A DNA stretch of 64,000 bases from Arthrobacter sp. MMS18-M83 (GCF_026683955.1 NZ_CP113343.1:3472001-3536000), one strand, 5' to 3'; counted from the stretch's first letter, positions 51,899 to 61,188 are shown. A program made the numbers and translations. Notes: a model not told the origin generated them from the sequence alone.

Positions 51899-52924
51899 CT
51901 AGCCGAACAGGACCGCGGCTTCGTCGTAGCGGTTCTGCGGAACGGTCTTGAGCCTGCCCAGGGCAGCTTCGAAGCCCACGTGCTCGATGTCCGTGCCTTT
52001 CAGGGCCACCATGGTTCCCCAGCGCCCTTCCACCACGGAATCAATGGCGGCCATGCCCAAACGGGTGGCCAGGACGCGGTCAAACGCCGACGGGACGCCG
52101 CCGCGCTGGATGTGGCCCAGGATCGTGGCGCGGGTTTCGATCCCGGTCCGGGCTTCGATTTCCGGAGCCAGCTGGTCCGCGATGCCGCCCAGGCGGGGCC
52201 GGCCGAAAGTATCGAGCCCGCGCTCGGAGTGCGGGGCTTCCATGTGGTCGGGGACAAAGCCTTCGGCAACAACAATCAAGGGTGCGCGGCCACGGTCGTG
52301 GGCCTCCTGGACCCACTCGGTGATCTGCTCGATGCTGACCTTCTGTTCGGGGATCAGGATGGCGTGCGCGCCGGCAGCCATGCCCGCGTGCAGGGCGATC
52401 CAGCCCACGTGGCGGCCCATGACCTCGGCAATCATGCAGCGGTGGTGCGATTCTCCGGTGGTGCGCAACCGGTCGATGGCCTCGGTGGCGATCTGGACTG
52501 CGGTATCGAAACCGAAGGTGTAGTCGGTGGCGTCGAGGTCGTTGTCCACGGTCTTGGGAACACCAACGATTTTCAACCCGGCGTCGGTGAGGCGTTTGGC
52601 GGCAGCCAAGGTGCCTTCGCCGCCGATGGCAATGATGGCGTCGATGCCGAGGCGGTCCATGTGGGCCTTGATGACATCCGGCCCGCCGCCGTTTTCGAAC
52701 GGGTTGGTGCGGGACGTGCCGAGGATGGTTCCACCCTGCTTGGCGATACCGCGGACCATGGTGCGGGGAATGTCGATGACATCGCCCTCCACGACGCCTC
52801 GCCAACCGTCCCGGAAACCGACGAATTCCTGGCCGTGAATGGCAATCCCCTTGAGGACGGCGCCACGGATAACCGCGTTGAGTCCGGGGCAGTCGCCACC
52901 GCTGGTAAGGATTCCAATTTTCAT
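51899..52924 (-). CDS. pfkA: 6-phosphofructokinase
   Basis: A 341-residue PfkA-family enzyme phosphorylating fructose 6-phosphate. Landmarks: MKIGILTSGGDCPGLNAVIRG, GTSRTNPF, IGGEGTLAAAKRL and GVPKTVDNDLDATDYTFGFDTAV with the catalytic Asp, then EVMGRHVGWIALHAG and VILGHIQRGG-like RATILGHIQRGGVPS. Gly104 with Lys124 is the mixed pattern seen in actinomycete ATP-dependent enzymes; a PPi enzyme would have Asp at 104. It is monocistronic with its own terminator. Confidence 0.93.
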   Translation of the reverse strand: MKIGILTSGGDCPGLNAVIRGAVLKGIAIHGQEFVGFRDGWRGVVEGDVIDIPRTMVRGIAKQGGTILGTSRTNPFENGGGPDVIKAHMDRLGIDAIIAIGGEGTLAAAKRLTDAGLKIVGVPKTVDNDLDATDYTFGFDTAVQIATEAIDRLRTTGESHHRCMIAEVMGRHVGWIALHAGMAAGAHAILIPEQKVSIEQITEWVQEAHDRGRAPLIVVAEGFVPDHMEAPHSERGLDTFGRPRLGGIADQLAPEIEARTGIETRATILGHIQRGGVPSAFDRVLATRLGMAAIDSVVEGRWGTMVALKGTDIEHVGFEAALGRLKTVPQNRYDEAAVLFG

Positions 52925-53096
52925 GAAGGCTCAAATCCTGGCTAGGAGGTATACGTGTAGAGCGCCACGCTGAGCTCACAACGATTGTAGGCGGCAATGT
53001 GGGGTGGGACACAAACCATGACCGGCGCCTGGGATGAGACTTTTGAAACAGCATGGAAATCTCGCCCGAGAGCCGAGCTTAAGTACCGGGTAAAAG

Positions 53097-53129
53097 ACCA
53101 GCGCCTCGCCGGGGTGGCGGAGCGCTGGT
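53097..53129 (-). terminator. terminator after the short PspC gene
   Basis: A 14-bp stem with two mismatches (ACCAGCGCCTCGCC with GGCGGAGCGCTGGT), loop GGGGT, T-rich on the minus-strand 3' side (TCTTTTAC), 43 bp after the short PspC stop. Confidence 0.75.
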
Positions 53130-53171
53130 TTGAACCCGCCTAGCCCAGTGAATCCCCTGGGCCGGGCTGGT

Positions 53172-53429
53172 CTATTTCTTGCCTTGCGAACGTTGGTTGA
53201 GGAACGTTTCCAGCGCAATGACGCCGCCCTGGTTGGGAAGCAGTAGCCACGCCACCACGTAGATCACCACGGCGGGCCCCGGTAGAAGGCAGAAGAGCAG
53301 GTAGGCTACGCGGACGTAGGCCACGTCCACATTCAGTTTGGCGGCAATGCCGCCGCAAACCCCTCCGAGCCAACGCTGTGGACCGCGCTTCAGGCCGATG
53401 CCCCGTACGATGCTGAAGAACTTGTTCAT
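53172..53429 (-). CDS. short PspC-domain membrane protein
   Basis: An 85-residue protein consisting of one PspC domain: KRGPQRWLGGVCGGIAAKLNVDVAYVRVAYLLFCLLPGPAVVIYVVAWLLLPNQ. One to two membrane helices occupy residues 45-68. PspC domains sense or transmit envelope stress in phage-shock and LiaFSR-like systems. It is third in a minus-strand run with two other membrane proteins, next to the divergent PspC kinase. Confidence 0.87.
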   Translation of the reverse strand: MNKFFSIVRGIGLKRGPQRWLGGVCGGIAAKLNVDVAYVRVAYLLFCLLPGPAVVIYVVAWLLLPNQGGVIALETFLNQRSQGKK

Positions 53430-53474
53430 GGCTAGAGCCTTCCCTGTTGTGGCCGCTTTGTCACGTGTTGGTTG

Positions 53475-53774
53475 CTACTGATGGTCGGTATCGGCGGCCC
53501 TTGAGCCCGGGCCGGACCCGTTGCCCTTTCGCGAGCGGGCCGACAAAATGCCGCCGATCACGAGTGCCGCGCCAGCCCCGATCATGAGCCCAATCAGCAC
53601 ATAGTTGCCGTTCAGGGCCACGAGTCCGAGCTTCGAAATGATGATCAAGGCTGCGAGTGCCAGGACGATCAGTCCCCAGACCACGGTGCCAACCCTGGCG
53701 CCGGCAGCTTGCGCTACGGGCTCGGATGCTGACGGGCCGGTTTCAAATGCCCGCGTAGGTTCGTGCGCGCTCAT
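53475..53774 (-). CDS. small membrane protein of the PspC cluster
   Basis: A 99-residue protein starting MSAHEPTRAFETGPSASEP at ATG 53774, preceded by AGGAAGGAAA. Two transmembrane helices (about 30-50, TVVWGLIVLALAALIIISKLGLVAL, and 56-76, YVLIGLMIGAGAALVIGGI) and a basic, Gly/Ser-rich tail. The upstream part of the longer ORF overlaps the neighbouring gene and was excluded. No known family recognised; position suggests it belongs to the same envelope-stress module. Confidence 0.75.
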   Translation of the reverse strand: MSAHEPTRAFETGPSASEPVAQAAGARVGTVVWGLIVLALAALIIISKLGLVALNGNYVLIGLMIGAGAALVIGGILSARSRKGNGSGPGSRAADTDHQ

Positions 53775-53775
53775 G

Positions 53776-55302
53776 TCAGTTTCCTTCCTGGACGGTGACG
53801 TTACTGAAGGTGCCGTTGAGCTTGACGACCAGCTTGGCGCCGGGCTTGTCAGTGTTGAAGCTGTCCCGGGTACCACCGTTGCTTTGGGTGACGGCGCTGC
53901 CGTCCTGCTTGAGGTTTGCGAAGGTCATGTCCGCTTGGACCTCCACCGGCACGTTCGCCGGGATGAGGAGTTTTATGTTGCTGGCAGTCACGTCCATCGG
54001 AACCACGACGTCGGAGCCCATCGGCGCGCTGAGGTTTAGCTTGGTCAAGTCAACGGTCCCATTGGCTCCCGTAATGTCGAAGCCTTTGCGGGCATCGTCG
54101 ATGCTCACGGGATTCCACTGTCCATTCTGGAGACGGAAGTGGTCGGCATTGGGTGCGATATTGAAGATGCCCCCGATCACCAGCGCCGCAATGGCAAGGA
54201 ATCCGAGCAGCCCCGACGTGCGGCCTCGAAGCCCGGCTACCAGGATGCCGAGGCCGAGGACTCCGGCGCCCGTGGCCCAAATTACCGCGTTGGCGGCATC
54301 GCCGAGGTGGATGACGTTGCCGGCGTCGAGCAGCTTGAGCGTGCCTCCGGCCAGGAGGGCCGCCCCCGCGGAGACGGCTATGATGGCCGCGCCCGGTCCC
54401 TGCCGCTTCGGCCGCTGGGGCCGGCTGGATCCGCCACCCGGCGGGTAGGGTCCGGAAGGATTGAAGGGGCCAGAAGGAGTAGCGGGTCCGCCGGTCCCGT
54501 AGGCGCCGGTCCCGTAACTGCCAGCCCCGTACTGTCCGGTGTTGGGGGGCGCGGAATAACCAGCGCCCGACGGCGGCACTGTGCCCGACGCCGATACAGC
54601 GCCGTGCGCGTGCATGCCGCTTTCATATGAGGTGCCCTGCGCTGCGCCGTAGGCGCCGCCTGGGGTGCCCGGAGCAGGGGCATAGTGTTGGGTTCCCATG
54701 GTTCGTCCTCCGTTGCGGGATTTGCTGCGCTGGACCAGGAAGTAGATCAGGTAGATGACGCCGCCTACCCAGAACAGCGTCCAGAAGAGCCCCGGAAGGC
54801 CGTTCCAACCCCATCCCCAGAATCCGCGGCCGAGGCCTGGCAATCCGATGATGGTGGTGATCAAGGCGCCGGTCATGCCTCCAGACCACCGGCCTGCCCC
54901 TGCTTCCTGGGCGTGGATGCGGCCATCGGGTTCGGGCAGGAGGGCCCAGGCGATGCCGTAGAGCAGGATGCCGATACCGGCGAAGACGGTCAGGACGATG
55001 AAGATGCCGCGGACGATCAAGGGATCGATGCCGAAGCGGTGGGCGATGCCGCTGGCCACGCCGCCCATCCACCGGTCCTGGCCGCGGCTGATGCCCTGGC
55101 TTCGGATCCAGGTGAAAAAGTTCTGTGGGGGAGCGGGCAATGCGTAGTACGGTGCGCCGCTGCCGCTGCCATCGGCGCTGCCGGCGCTTGGCCGGACGGG
55201 TTCTTCCGGCGAGCCGGTTTCCCGGGCTTGCCTGGATTCCTCGGGTTGCCCGAGATCCGCGGGGTGTGCGGATTCCTCTGGATTCATGCTGTTCGGATTC
55301 AT
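53776..55302 (-). CDS. PspC-domain multi-TM protein with LiaF-like C-terminal domain
   Basis: A 508-residue protein. Residues 1-60 are acidic and disordered; 62-130 a PspC domain (RGQDRWMGGVASGIAHRFGIDPLIVRGIFIVLTVFAGIGILLYGIAWALLPEPDG); then a membrane hairpin, a long Gly/Tyr/Pro-rich low-complexity stretch (about 210-305), four helices, and from about 400 a soluble beta domain (FDITGANGTVDLTKLNLSAPMGSDVVVPMDVTASNIKLLIPANVPVEVQADMTFANL) resembling the LiaF/DUF4097-type beta-solenoid. This is the layout of an anti-kinase or stress-sensor component, divergent from the kinase gene. Confidence 0.83.
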   Translation of the reverse strand: MNPNSMNPEESAHPADLGQPEESRQARETGSPEEPVRPSAGSADGSGSGAPYYALPAPPQNFFTWIRSQGISRGQDRWMGGVASGIAHRFGIDPLIVRGIFIVLTVFAGIGILLYGIAWALLPEPDGRIHAQEAGAGRWSGGMTGALITTIIGLPGLGRGFWGWGWNGLPGLFWTLFWVGGVIYLIYFLVQRSKSRNGGRTMGTQHYAPAPGTPGGAYGAAQGTSYESGMHAHGAVSASGTVPPSGAGYSAPPNTGQYGAGSYGTGAYGTGGPATPSGPFNPSGPYPPGGGSSRPQRPKRQGPGAAIIAVSAGAALLAGGTLKLLDAGNVIHLGDAANAVIWATGAGVLGLGILVAGLRGRTSGLLGFLAIAALVIGGIFNIAPNADHFRLQNGQWNPVSIDDARKGFDITGANGTVDLTKLNLSAPMGSDVVVPMDVTASNIKLLIPANVPVEVQADMTFANLKQDGSAVTQSNGGTRDSFNTDKPGAKLVVKLNGTFSNVTVQEGN

Positions 55303-55427
55303 ACTTCGATCTTGCCGTCCGGCGACCGTCCCGTTCTATTGGGGGATACCCTGAACGTTCCCTGAGTGGCCCCCTGAGATGCCCTGCTTCCAGCGTCGAA
55401 GGCCTTGATCCGTGTTTGGATGGATTC

Positions 55428-56855
55428 ATGACAATCGCCACCCAACGCCCGCCGCTGGTCCGCAGCAGCGACCGCATCATTGCGGGCGTGTGCGGCGGGC
55501 TGGCCGACCACTTGGGCTGGCCCGTGAAGTACGTCCGGCTCGGGATGGTCCTTGCTTCGTGTGCCGGCGGTGCCGGTCTGGCTTTCTACGCTTGGCTTTG
55601 GGTCATGGTGCCTACGGCCGATGAGAGCGCCCGCCGCAATAGCCGCCGCCCGGCGTCGCCCATTGCTCCCGCGGTGAGCATGCCTCCGTTCGCTGGCCCT
55701 GACCCAGCCGCAGGGGCAGCGCCAGCTCCCAATTGGACTCCGGCTGCTTGGGCTCCGGAGGTCCCCGACGGTGTCGTCGGAAGGGCGCCCGACGTCGGCG
55801 CGCAGCCGCCACCGCAGTCCAGCACTGCTCCCGTCTTCGCTTCCTGGTTCAGGGTTCGGCGCATCCAGTACGGGAAAGAGATCCTGCTGGGGGCAGGTCT
55901 CCTTCTCGTGGCTGCGATCCTCATCGCCCGGCAGTTCGGCGTCGAGGTTCCCCTCGGCACCCTGATCCCGGCTGCAGCCATTCTTGGTGGCGCGGCGATC
56001 GCGTGGATGCAACTGGATGAGACGCGCAGGGCCGGACTGGTGGACAAGACGAAGGCGGACCAAGCCGGCGGGTGGGTCCGCCTCGCTGCAGGACTCGCGC
56101 TGGTGGTTGCTGGAGTTTTGGTGATGGTGTCCGGTTCCGGCTCGTGGGAGCAGACATGGCTCGCGTTGCTGGCTTCTATCGCGGTGTTGGGTGGCGTCGC
56201 CCTGGTGCTGCTGCCGTGGGGACTGAAGTTCTGGAAGGACCTTGAAACCGAGCGTGCAGGACGCGTGCGCGAGACCGAGCGGGCCGAGATTGCGGCCCAT
56301 CTGCACGACTCGGTGCTGCAGACGCTTGCGTTGATCCAGCGTCGCGCCGGTTCCGAGCAAGACGTGATCCGCCTGGCACGTGCCCAGGAGCGTGAACTGC
56401 GCACGTGGCTGTATCGGGACGCCGCCAAGGATTCGGGACTCCTGGCAGAGCGGATTGCTGCGGCCGCGGCCGAGGTGGAGGACGCGCATGGGCACGCGGT
56501 GGACGTCGTCAGCGTAGGGGACGCGGCCATGACGGACAGGCACGAAGCGCTCGTCCTGGCGGCCCGCGAGGCCATGCACAATGCGGCCCGGCATGGCGGC
56601 GGAGCCGTGTCCGTCTATCTCGAGAGCTCGGACACAGGCAGCGAGGTTTTTGTGAGGGATCGAGGTCCGGGCTTTGACCCGGATACCGTGCCGGAAGACC
56701 GGCTTGGCGTCAAAGAATCAATCATCGGCCGGATGAAACGTCACGGAGGTACCGCAGTCATCAGCAGCGGCTCAGAGGGTACCGAGGTCCGCCTGAAGCT
56801 GCCCGTTGAGTACGACGACAAAGCAGAGAACCGAAACGGAGAGACCAAATCATGA
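55428..56855 (+). CDS. PspC-fused sensor histidine kinase (NarL/LiaS type)
   Basis: A 475-residue kinase. An N-terminal PspC domain (RSSDRIIAGVCGGLADHLGWPVKYVRLGMV, residues 12-62) is followed by a Pro/Ala linker, four membrane helices (about 145-270), a HisKA_3 dimerisation domain with ERAEIAAHLHDSVLQTLALIQ (His293), and a HATPase domain (REAMHNAARHGGGAVSVYL N box; RDRGPGFDP G box). ATG 55428 is chosen because the ORF upstream overlaps the divergent gene. It is translationally coupled to the response regulator by ATGA. Confidence 0.9.
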   Translation: MTIATQRPPLVRSSDRIIAGVCGGLADHLGWPVKYVRLGMVLASCAGGAGLAFYAWLWVMVPTADESARRNSRRPASPIAPAVSMPPFAGPDPAAGAAPAPNWTPAAWAPEVPDGVVGRAPDVGAQPPPQSSTAPVFASWFRVRRIQYGKEILLGAGLLLVAAILIARQFGVEVPLGTLIPAAAILGGAAIAWMQLDETRRAGLVDKTKADQAGGWVRLAAGLALVVAGVLVMVSGSGSWEQTWLALLASIAVLGGVALVLLPWGLKFWKDLETERAGRVRETERAEIAAHLHDSVLQTLALIQRRAGSEQDVIRLARAQERELRTWLYRDAAKDSGLLAERIAAAAAEVEDAHGHAVDVVSVGDAAMTDRHEALVLAAREAMHNAARHGGGAVSVYLESSDTGSEVFVRDRGPGFDPDTVPEDRLGVKESIIGRMKRHGGTAVISSGSEGTEVRLKLPVEYDDKAENRNGETKS

Positions 56856-57523
56856 GCGCCCTATCAGAGCAAGTAGCGCGGACGGTCCGGGTGGTGATCG
56901 TGGACGATCATGCCATTTTCCGTTCCGGGCTGAAGGCCGACCTCGATTCCAGGATCGACGTCGTGGGCGAAGCCGGAACGGTGGAACAAGCCATCGCCGT
57001 GATTGCCGAGGTCCGCCCGGAAGTCGTCCTTCTTGACGTTCACTTGCCGGGCGGCCTAGGCGGTGGCGGGCGGGAGGTCATTAGCGCGTCCGCCCCGTTG
57101 CGGGGGAGTACCAGTTTCCTGGCCCTGAGCGTGTCCGACGCCGCCGAGGACGTCGTGGCCGTCATTCGGGCCGGCGCCCGGGGCTATGTCACCAAGACCA
57201 TTTCCGGCCCGGAGATCTCCAATGCAGTAATCCGCGTGGCCGACGGCGACGCCGTGTTCTCGCCGCGCCTGGCAGGTTTTGTGTTGGACGCGTTCGGGAC
57301 CTCACCTGCGGAGATCGCCGACGACGAACTGGACCGCCTCTCCGCCAGGGAACTGGAAGTCATGCGCCTCATCGCGCGAGGCTACAGCTACAAGGAGGTT
57401 GCCAAGGAATTGTTCATTTCGATCAAGACCGTCGAAACCCATGTCTCCGCGGTGTTGCGCAAGCTCCAGCTCTCCAGCCGCCACGAACTGACGAAATGGG
57501 CCGCCGAGCGCCGCCTCCTCTGA
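56852..57523 (+). CDS. LuxR/NarL-type response regulator
   Basis: A 223-residue regulator partnered with the PspC kinase. Receiver: VVIVDDHAIFRSGLKADL, phosphoacceptor Asp62 in EVVLLDVHLPGG, Lys in GYVTKTISGPEI; a GLGGGGRE insertion follows the Asp. The C-terminal GerE helix-turn-helix is LSARELEVMRLIARGYSYKEVAKELFISIKTVETHVSAVLRKLQ. The ATG overlaps the kinase stop. Probable targets are the divergent PspC genes. The 32-bp repeat array B begins just after its stop. Confidence 0.92.
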   Translation: MSALSEQVARTVRVVIVDDHAIFRSGLKADLDSRIDVVGEAGTVEQAIAVIAEVRPEVVLLDVHLPGGLGGGGREVISASAPLRGSTSFLALSVSDAAEDVVAVIRAGARGYVTKTISGPEISNAVIRVADGDAVFSPRLAGFVLDAFGTSPAEIADDELDRLSARELEVMRLIARGYSYKEVAKELFISIKTVETHVSAVLRKLQLSSRHELTKWAAERRLL

Positions 57524-57540
57524 CGCTCGCTTAACCCCAA

Positions 57541-57706
57541 ACGCTCGCTCACCTGTGGTGCCTTAAACCCAAACGCTCGCTCACCTGTGGTGCCTTAAAC
57601 CCAAACGCTCGCTCACCTGTGGTGCCTTAAACCCAAACGCTCGCTCACCTGTGGTGCCTTAAACCCAAACGCTCGCTCACCTTTATCTCAAGGTGAGCGA
57701 GCGTTT
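57541..57706. repeat. 32-bp-period tandem repeat array B with terminal palindrome
   Basis: Five units starting at 57541, 57573, 57605, 57637 and 57669, each ACGCTCGCTCACCT followed by GTGGTGCCTTAAACCCAA; a partial unit precedes at 57523. The last unit forms a perfect 17-bp inverted repeat (57667-57683 with 57690-57706, loop TATCTC). The core equals that of array A while the rest of the unit differs. It lies between two convergent genes, and the final hairpin could terminate both. Confidence 0.92.
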
Positions 57707-57720
57707 GTGCAAGCGAAAGG

Positions 57721-58950
57721 CTACTTGGCCTGGCCGAGGAACTCCTGCAGGCGTCGAACGCCCTCGGCGAGGTCCTCGTCACCCAGGGCGTAGGACAAGC
57801 GCACATAACCTGAGGGACCGAAAGCCTCGCCCGGAACGACTGCGACCTCAACTTCGTCGAGGATCAGCGACGCAAGCTCAGCAGACGTTGACGGACGGAC
57901 GGGACCGTTCGACGTAGGGAACTCCTTCCCCAGCAGCCCGCGGACGTCGGCGTACACGTAGAAGGCGCCGGCCGGCGTCGGGCATTCCACACCCTCGATC
58001 GCGTTCAGTCCAGCGACAATCGCCTTGCGGCGGCGGTCAAAGGCAACCTTCATCTCGTCGACGGCGGTCAGCGGACCGGAGACCGCGGCCAGGGCCGCGA
58101 TCTGCATGATGTTCGAAACGTTAGACGTCGAGTGCGACTGGAGGTTGGTGGCGGCCTTGATGACATCGGCCGGACCGATCATCCATCCGACGCGCCATCC
58201 GGTCATCGCATAAGTCTTGGCCACACCGTTGAGGATGACCACCTTGTCGCCGAGCTCGGGGGCGGCGGTGGCAATCGAGGTGAAGGGCACGCCGTCGTAG
58301 GTCAGGTGCTCATAGATTTCGTCGGTGACGACCCAGAGGCCCTTGGCCGCTGCCCATTTTCCGATCTCTGCGACCTGTTCGGCGCTGTAGACGGCACCGG
58401 TGGGGTTGGACGGGGAGACGAAAAGCAGGATCTTCGTCTTGTCCGTGACCGCGGCCTCAAGCTGCTCCACGGTGACGAGGTAACCCTGCTCCGGGCCGGC
58501 GAAGACCTCAACAGGCACGCCTCCGGCCAAGCGGATTGCCTCCGGGTAGGTGGTCCAGAAAGGCGTGGGGATGATGACTTCGTCGCCCGGGTCAACAAGT
58601 GTGGCGAAGGTGTTGTACACAGCCTGTTTGCCGCCATTGGTGACCATCACCTGGGAAGCGTCGACTTTGTAACCGGAATCGCGGAACGTCTTGTCCGCAA
58701 TGGCCTGCTTCAGTTCCGGCAGACCAGCTGCGGGGGAATAGCGGTGGTACTTCGGTTGGGCGGCGGCTTCGACGGCGGCCTTCACGATGTAGTCAGGTGT
58801 CGGGAAGTCGGGCTCCCCGGCGCCGAAGCCAATCACGGGACGACCCGCTGCCTTGAGCGCCTTGGCCTTGGCGTCAACGGCAAGGGTGGCGGATTCGGCG
58901 ATGGCGGAAATTCGCTGTGAAATGCGGGCGGCAGGTATTCCGGCAGACAT
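57721..58950 (-). CDS. aspC: aspartate aminotransferase (class I, subgroup Ib)
   Basis: A 409-residue PLP enzyme transferring the amino group of aspartate to 2-oxoglutarate. PLP Lys is in [46 protein letters not shown] and the C-terminal Arg in [11 protein letters not shown] bind cofactor and carboxylate. Subgroup Ib length and the [17 protein letters not shown] start are typical. It is monocistronic, convergent with the response regulator across array B and divergent from tRNA-Trp. In many actinobacteria an aspC-type gene lies next to trpT-secE as here. Confidence 0.92.
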   Translation of the reverse strand: MSAGIPAARISQRISAIAESATLAVDAKAKALKAAGRPVIGFGAGEPDFPTPDYIVKAAVEAAAQPKYHRYSPAAGLPELKQAIADKTFRDSGYKVDASQVMVTNGGKQAVYNTFATLVDPGDEVIIPTPFWTTYPEAIRLAGGVPVEVFAGPEQGYLVTVEQLEAAVTDKTKILLFVSPSNPTGAVYSAEQVAEIGKWAAAKGLWVVTDEIYEHLTYDGVPFTSIATAAPELGDKVVILNGVAKTYAMTGWRVGWMIGPADVIKAATNLQSHSTSNVSNIMQIAALAAVSGPLTAVDEMKVAFDRRRKAIVAGLNAIEGVECPTPAGAFYVYADVRGLLGKEFPTSNGPVRPSTSAELASLILDEVEVAVVPGEAFGPSGYVRLSYALGDEDLAEGVRRLQEFLGQAK

Positions 58951-59110
58951 TAAAGCACCGTTCTTCGCTGGCAGCTCATGAGCTGGATGGTGGGATTCGA
59001 CGGAATCTACTTTATGCTGTTCTGCGGAGCTATCGGGCTAACACCGGGAAAGTGACAGTTGAGGCTGATCACACGAGCGGGACGGGCCGAACACTCCGGA
59101 AAAGACCCGG

Positions 59111-59140
59111 TTCGACTATCGCGACGTTGTTGCGTAGACT
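59111..59140 (+). promoter_or_regulatory. putative promoter upstream of tRNA-Trp and secE
   Basis: TTCGAC (59111-59116) and TAGACT (59135-59140) with an 18-bp spacer, 120 bp before tRNA-Trp, in the 309-bp gap between aspC and the tRNA that otherwise holds no gene. Confidence 0.4.
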
Positions 59141-59259
59141 GGTTCACCGGTGTTGAAAAACATCACAATGGTTCGCGCCCCAGACTGGGTCCGGAATCTC
59201 CTGTTCCCAGGGGGTCCTCGGCTTTGATGGACTGCGGCCAAAATATGGATTCGTTCCAT

Positions 59260-59332
59260 AGGGTAGTGGCGCAATTGGTAGCGCAGCGGTCTCCAAAACC
59301 GCAGGTTGCAGGTTCGAGTCCTGTCTGCCCTG
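59260..59332 (+). tRNA. trpT: tRNA-Trp (anticodon CCA)
   Basis: A 73-nt cloverleaf: acceptor AGGGTAG with CTGCCCT, D arm GCGC/GCGC, anticodon stem GCGGT/ACCGC with loop CTCCAAA, T stem GCAGG/CCTGT, discriminator G. CCA is not encoded. It lies 81 bp before secE as in other actinobacteria. Confidence 0.95.
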
Positions 59333-59413
59333 CGCAGGCTGTTCCGGGGTTCACCCGGAACATGCGCAGCAACCATGGCTCTGATCAGAGTCGGGTCAAC
59401 GACGTTTGCATAG

Positions 59414-59695
59414 ATGAGTGAGGATCAGGTGACCGAAACAGCTGCGAGCAGCTCGAAGGGCCGCCCTGCCAAGAAGTCCGATTCTGGCCTCTTCGCTCGA
59501 ATTGCACTTTTTGTCCGCCAGGTAATTGGTGAACTCAAGAAGGTCGTTGCCCCCACCCGTAAGGAACTGGTCAACTACACGCTCGTGGTGCTCGTGTTCG
59601 TGGCCATCATGATGCTTGTGGTCACCATCCTGGACCTGGCTTTCGGTACGGGAATCAAATGGGTTTTCGGCGCTACTGGCACCACGAACCACTAA
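59414..59695 (+). CDS. secE: preprotein translocase subunit SecE
   Basis: A 93-residue single-span component of the SecYEG channel. After a polar N-terminus, ARIALFVRQVIGELKKVVAPTRKELVNYTLVVLVFVAIMMLVVTILDLAFG contains the conserved amphipathic helix (ELKKVVAPTRKEL) and the one transmembrane helix (about 57-78). ATG 59414; a GTG at 59429 is an alternative. It is followed by nusG, the universal order. Confidence 0.95.
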   Translation: MSEDQVTETAASSSKGRPAKKSDSGLFARIALFVRQVIGELKKVVAPTRKELVNYTLVVLVFVAIMMLVVTILDLAFGTGIKWVFGATGTTNH

Positions 59696-59809
59696 GCGGA
59701 TCAGTCCGTAAACCGCGTGGAATCCCCGGAAAATCAAGGGATTTCACAGGGTTTGCGGAATTGAGCCATTTAAATAGGCATGTTAGGCAATGAGGAAGCA
59801 GGAGACCAA

Positions 59810-60598
59810 GTGTCTGAGCAGGAGCTCGAGGTAACTGAGACTGAGCTGGATGGGCCGGCTGAAAGTACGGACCACGCCGCGGCTGACGCCACGGAAGGGT
59901 CCGAGGTCGATTCTGCTGCGCCCGAAACTGCCGACGTCGACGACGCCGACCAGGATGACGCCGACGCCCTGGCCGCCGCTGCAGCTGTAGCGCCCGCCGA
60001 CCCCGCTGACGAGTTCAAGGCCAAGCTTCGCCGCCAGGAAGGTGACTGGTACGTCATCCACTCCTACGCCGGCTACGAAAACCGCGTCAAGGCCAACCTT
60101 GAGACCCGAATCCAGACCCTGGACATGGAAGATTACATCTTCGAAATCCAGGTGCCCATGGAGGAAGTGGTCGAGATCAAGAACGCCCAGCGCAAGATCA
60201 TCAACCGCGTGCGCATTCCGGGTTACGTCCTCGTCCGCATGGACCTGACTGACGCATCCTGGGGCGCCGTTCGCCACACCCCGGGTGTCACCGGCTTCGT
60301 GGGTAACGCCCACAACCCCGTCCCTCTTCGCCTCGACGAGGTCTTCTCCATGCTGGCTCCGGTCTTCGAAGAGCAGCAGGCCGAGAAGGGCAAGCCGGTC
60401 AACAAGCAGCACCAGACCCCGGTCGACATCGACTTCGAGGTCGGAGAGTCGGTCATCGTCAAGGAAGGTCCGTTCGAGACCCTTCCCGCAACGATCTCCG
60501 AGATCAAGATGGATTCCCAGACGCTTGTGGTTCTGGTGTCTATCTTCGAACGCGAAACCCCGGTGACGCTCGCATTCAACCAGGTCTCCAAGATCTAG
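59810..60598 (+). CDS. nusG: transcription antitermination/termination factor NusG
   Basis: A 262-residue factor linking RNA polymerase and ribosome or Rho. After an acidic 70-residue actinobacterial extension ([22 protein letters not shown]) comes the NGN domain ([39 protein letters not shown]) and the KOW domain ([49 protein letters not shown]). GTG 59810 has CAGGAG five bases upstream and is preferred over ATG 59780, which lacks such a site. Confidence 0.95.
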   Translation: MSEQELEVTETELDGPAESTDHAAADATEGSEVDSAAPETADVDDADQDDADALAAAAAVAPADPADEFKAKLRRQEGDWYVIHSYAGYENRVKANLETRIQTLDMEDYIFEIQVPMEEVVEIKNAQRKIINRVRIPGYVLVRMDLTDASWGAVRHTPGVTGFVGNAHNPVPLRLDEVFSMLAPVFEEQQAEKGKPVNKQHQTPVDIDFEVGESVIVKEGPFETLPATISEIKMDSQTLVVLVSIFERETPVTLAFNQVSKI

Positions 60599-60617
60599 TT
60601 GATCCCAGAATTTCGCC

Positions 60618-60644
60618 CCGCGGTTGCCGGCTTAGCAGCCGCGG
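60618..60644 (+). other. hairpin in the nusG-rplK intergenic region
   Basis: A 10-bp stem (CCGCGGTTGC with GCAGCCGCGG, one wobble) and loop CGGCTTA, 20 bp after nusG, without a T run. It may be an attenuator or processing site ahead of the ribosomal protein genes. Confidence 0.45.
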
Positions 60645-60727
60645 AGCGGTCGGTCGCCTTGCCATGGCGGCCACAAACCTGAGGCACGCTCCTGTGTCCT
60701 AGGAAGTTATTGAGAGAAGGACCTACA

Positions 60728-61159
60728 TTGGCTCCCAAGAAGAAGGTCACCGGCCTCATCAAGCTGCAGATCCAGGCAGGCGCCGCCAACCCGGCCCCGC
60801 CGATCGGTCCTGCGCTTGGCCAGCACGGTGTCAACATCATGGAATTCTGCAAGGCGTACAACGCCGCAACGGAAGCCCAGCGCGGAAACGTTATCCCGGT
60901 TGAAATCACGGTCTACGAAGACCGCTCCTTCACCTTCATCACCAAGACCCCGCCGGCTGCAGAGCTCATCAAGAAGGCTGCAGGCGTTGCCAAGGGTTCG
61001 CCCACGCCGCACACCGTCAAGGTTGCCAAGCTGACCCAGGCACAGGTTAACGAGATCGCCACCACCAAGATGGAAGACCTCAACGCCACCAGCCTTGAGG
61101 GCGCTGCCAAGATAATTGCCGGCACCGCACGCTCCATGGGCATCACCGTCGAAGGCTAA
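60728..61159 (+). CDS. rplK: 50S ribosomal protein L11
   Basis: A 143-residue L11, part of the GTPase-associated centre and target of thiopeptides. It starts at TTG 60728 with AAGGA upstream: [44 protein letters not shown] is the conserved N-terminal domain with the proline-rich hinge region; [12 protein letters not shown] and [23 protein letters not shown] form the RNA-binding domain. The ORF upstream of the TTG is rejected. Confidence 0.97.
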
Positions 61160-61174
61160 TACCAGCCTTCAACC

Positions 61175-61188
61175 GCCGGGAAACCGGC
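61175..61188 (+). other. GCCGG-GAAA-CCGGC hairpin before rplA
   Basis: A 5-bp stem capped by a GNRA tetraloop in the rplK-rplA spacer. It could be part of an autoregulatory L1-binding leader or a processing site; the sequence alone does not decide. Confidence 0.35.

Noticed and set aside
59780..59809. ATG 59780 as the nusG start
   Set aside because: No ribosome-binding site; GTG 59810 has CAGGAG at proper spacing.
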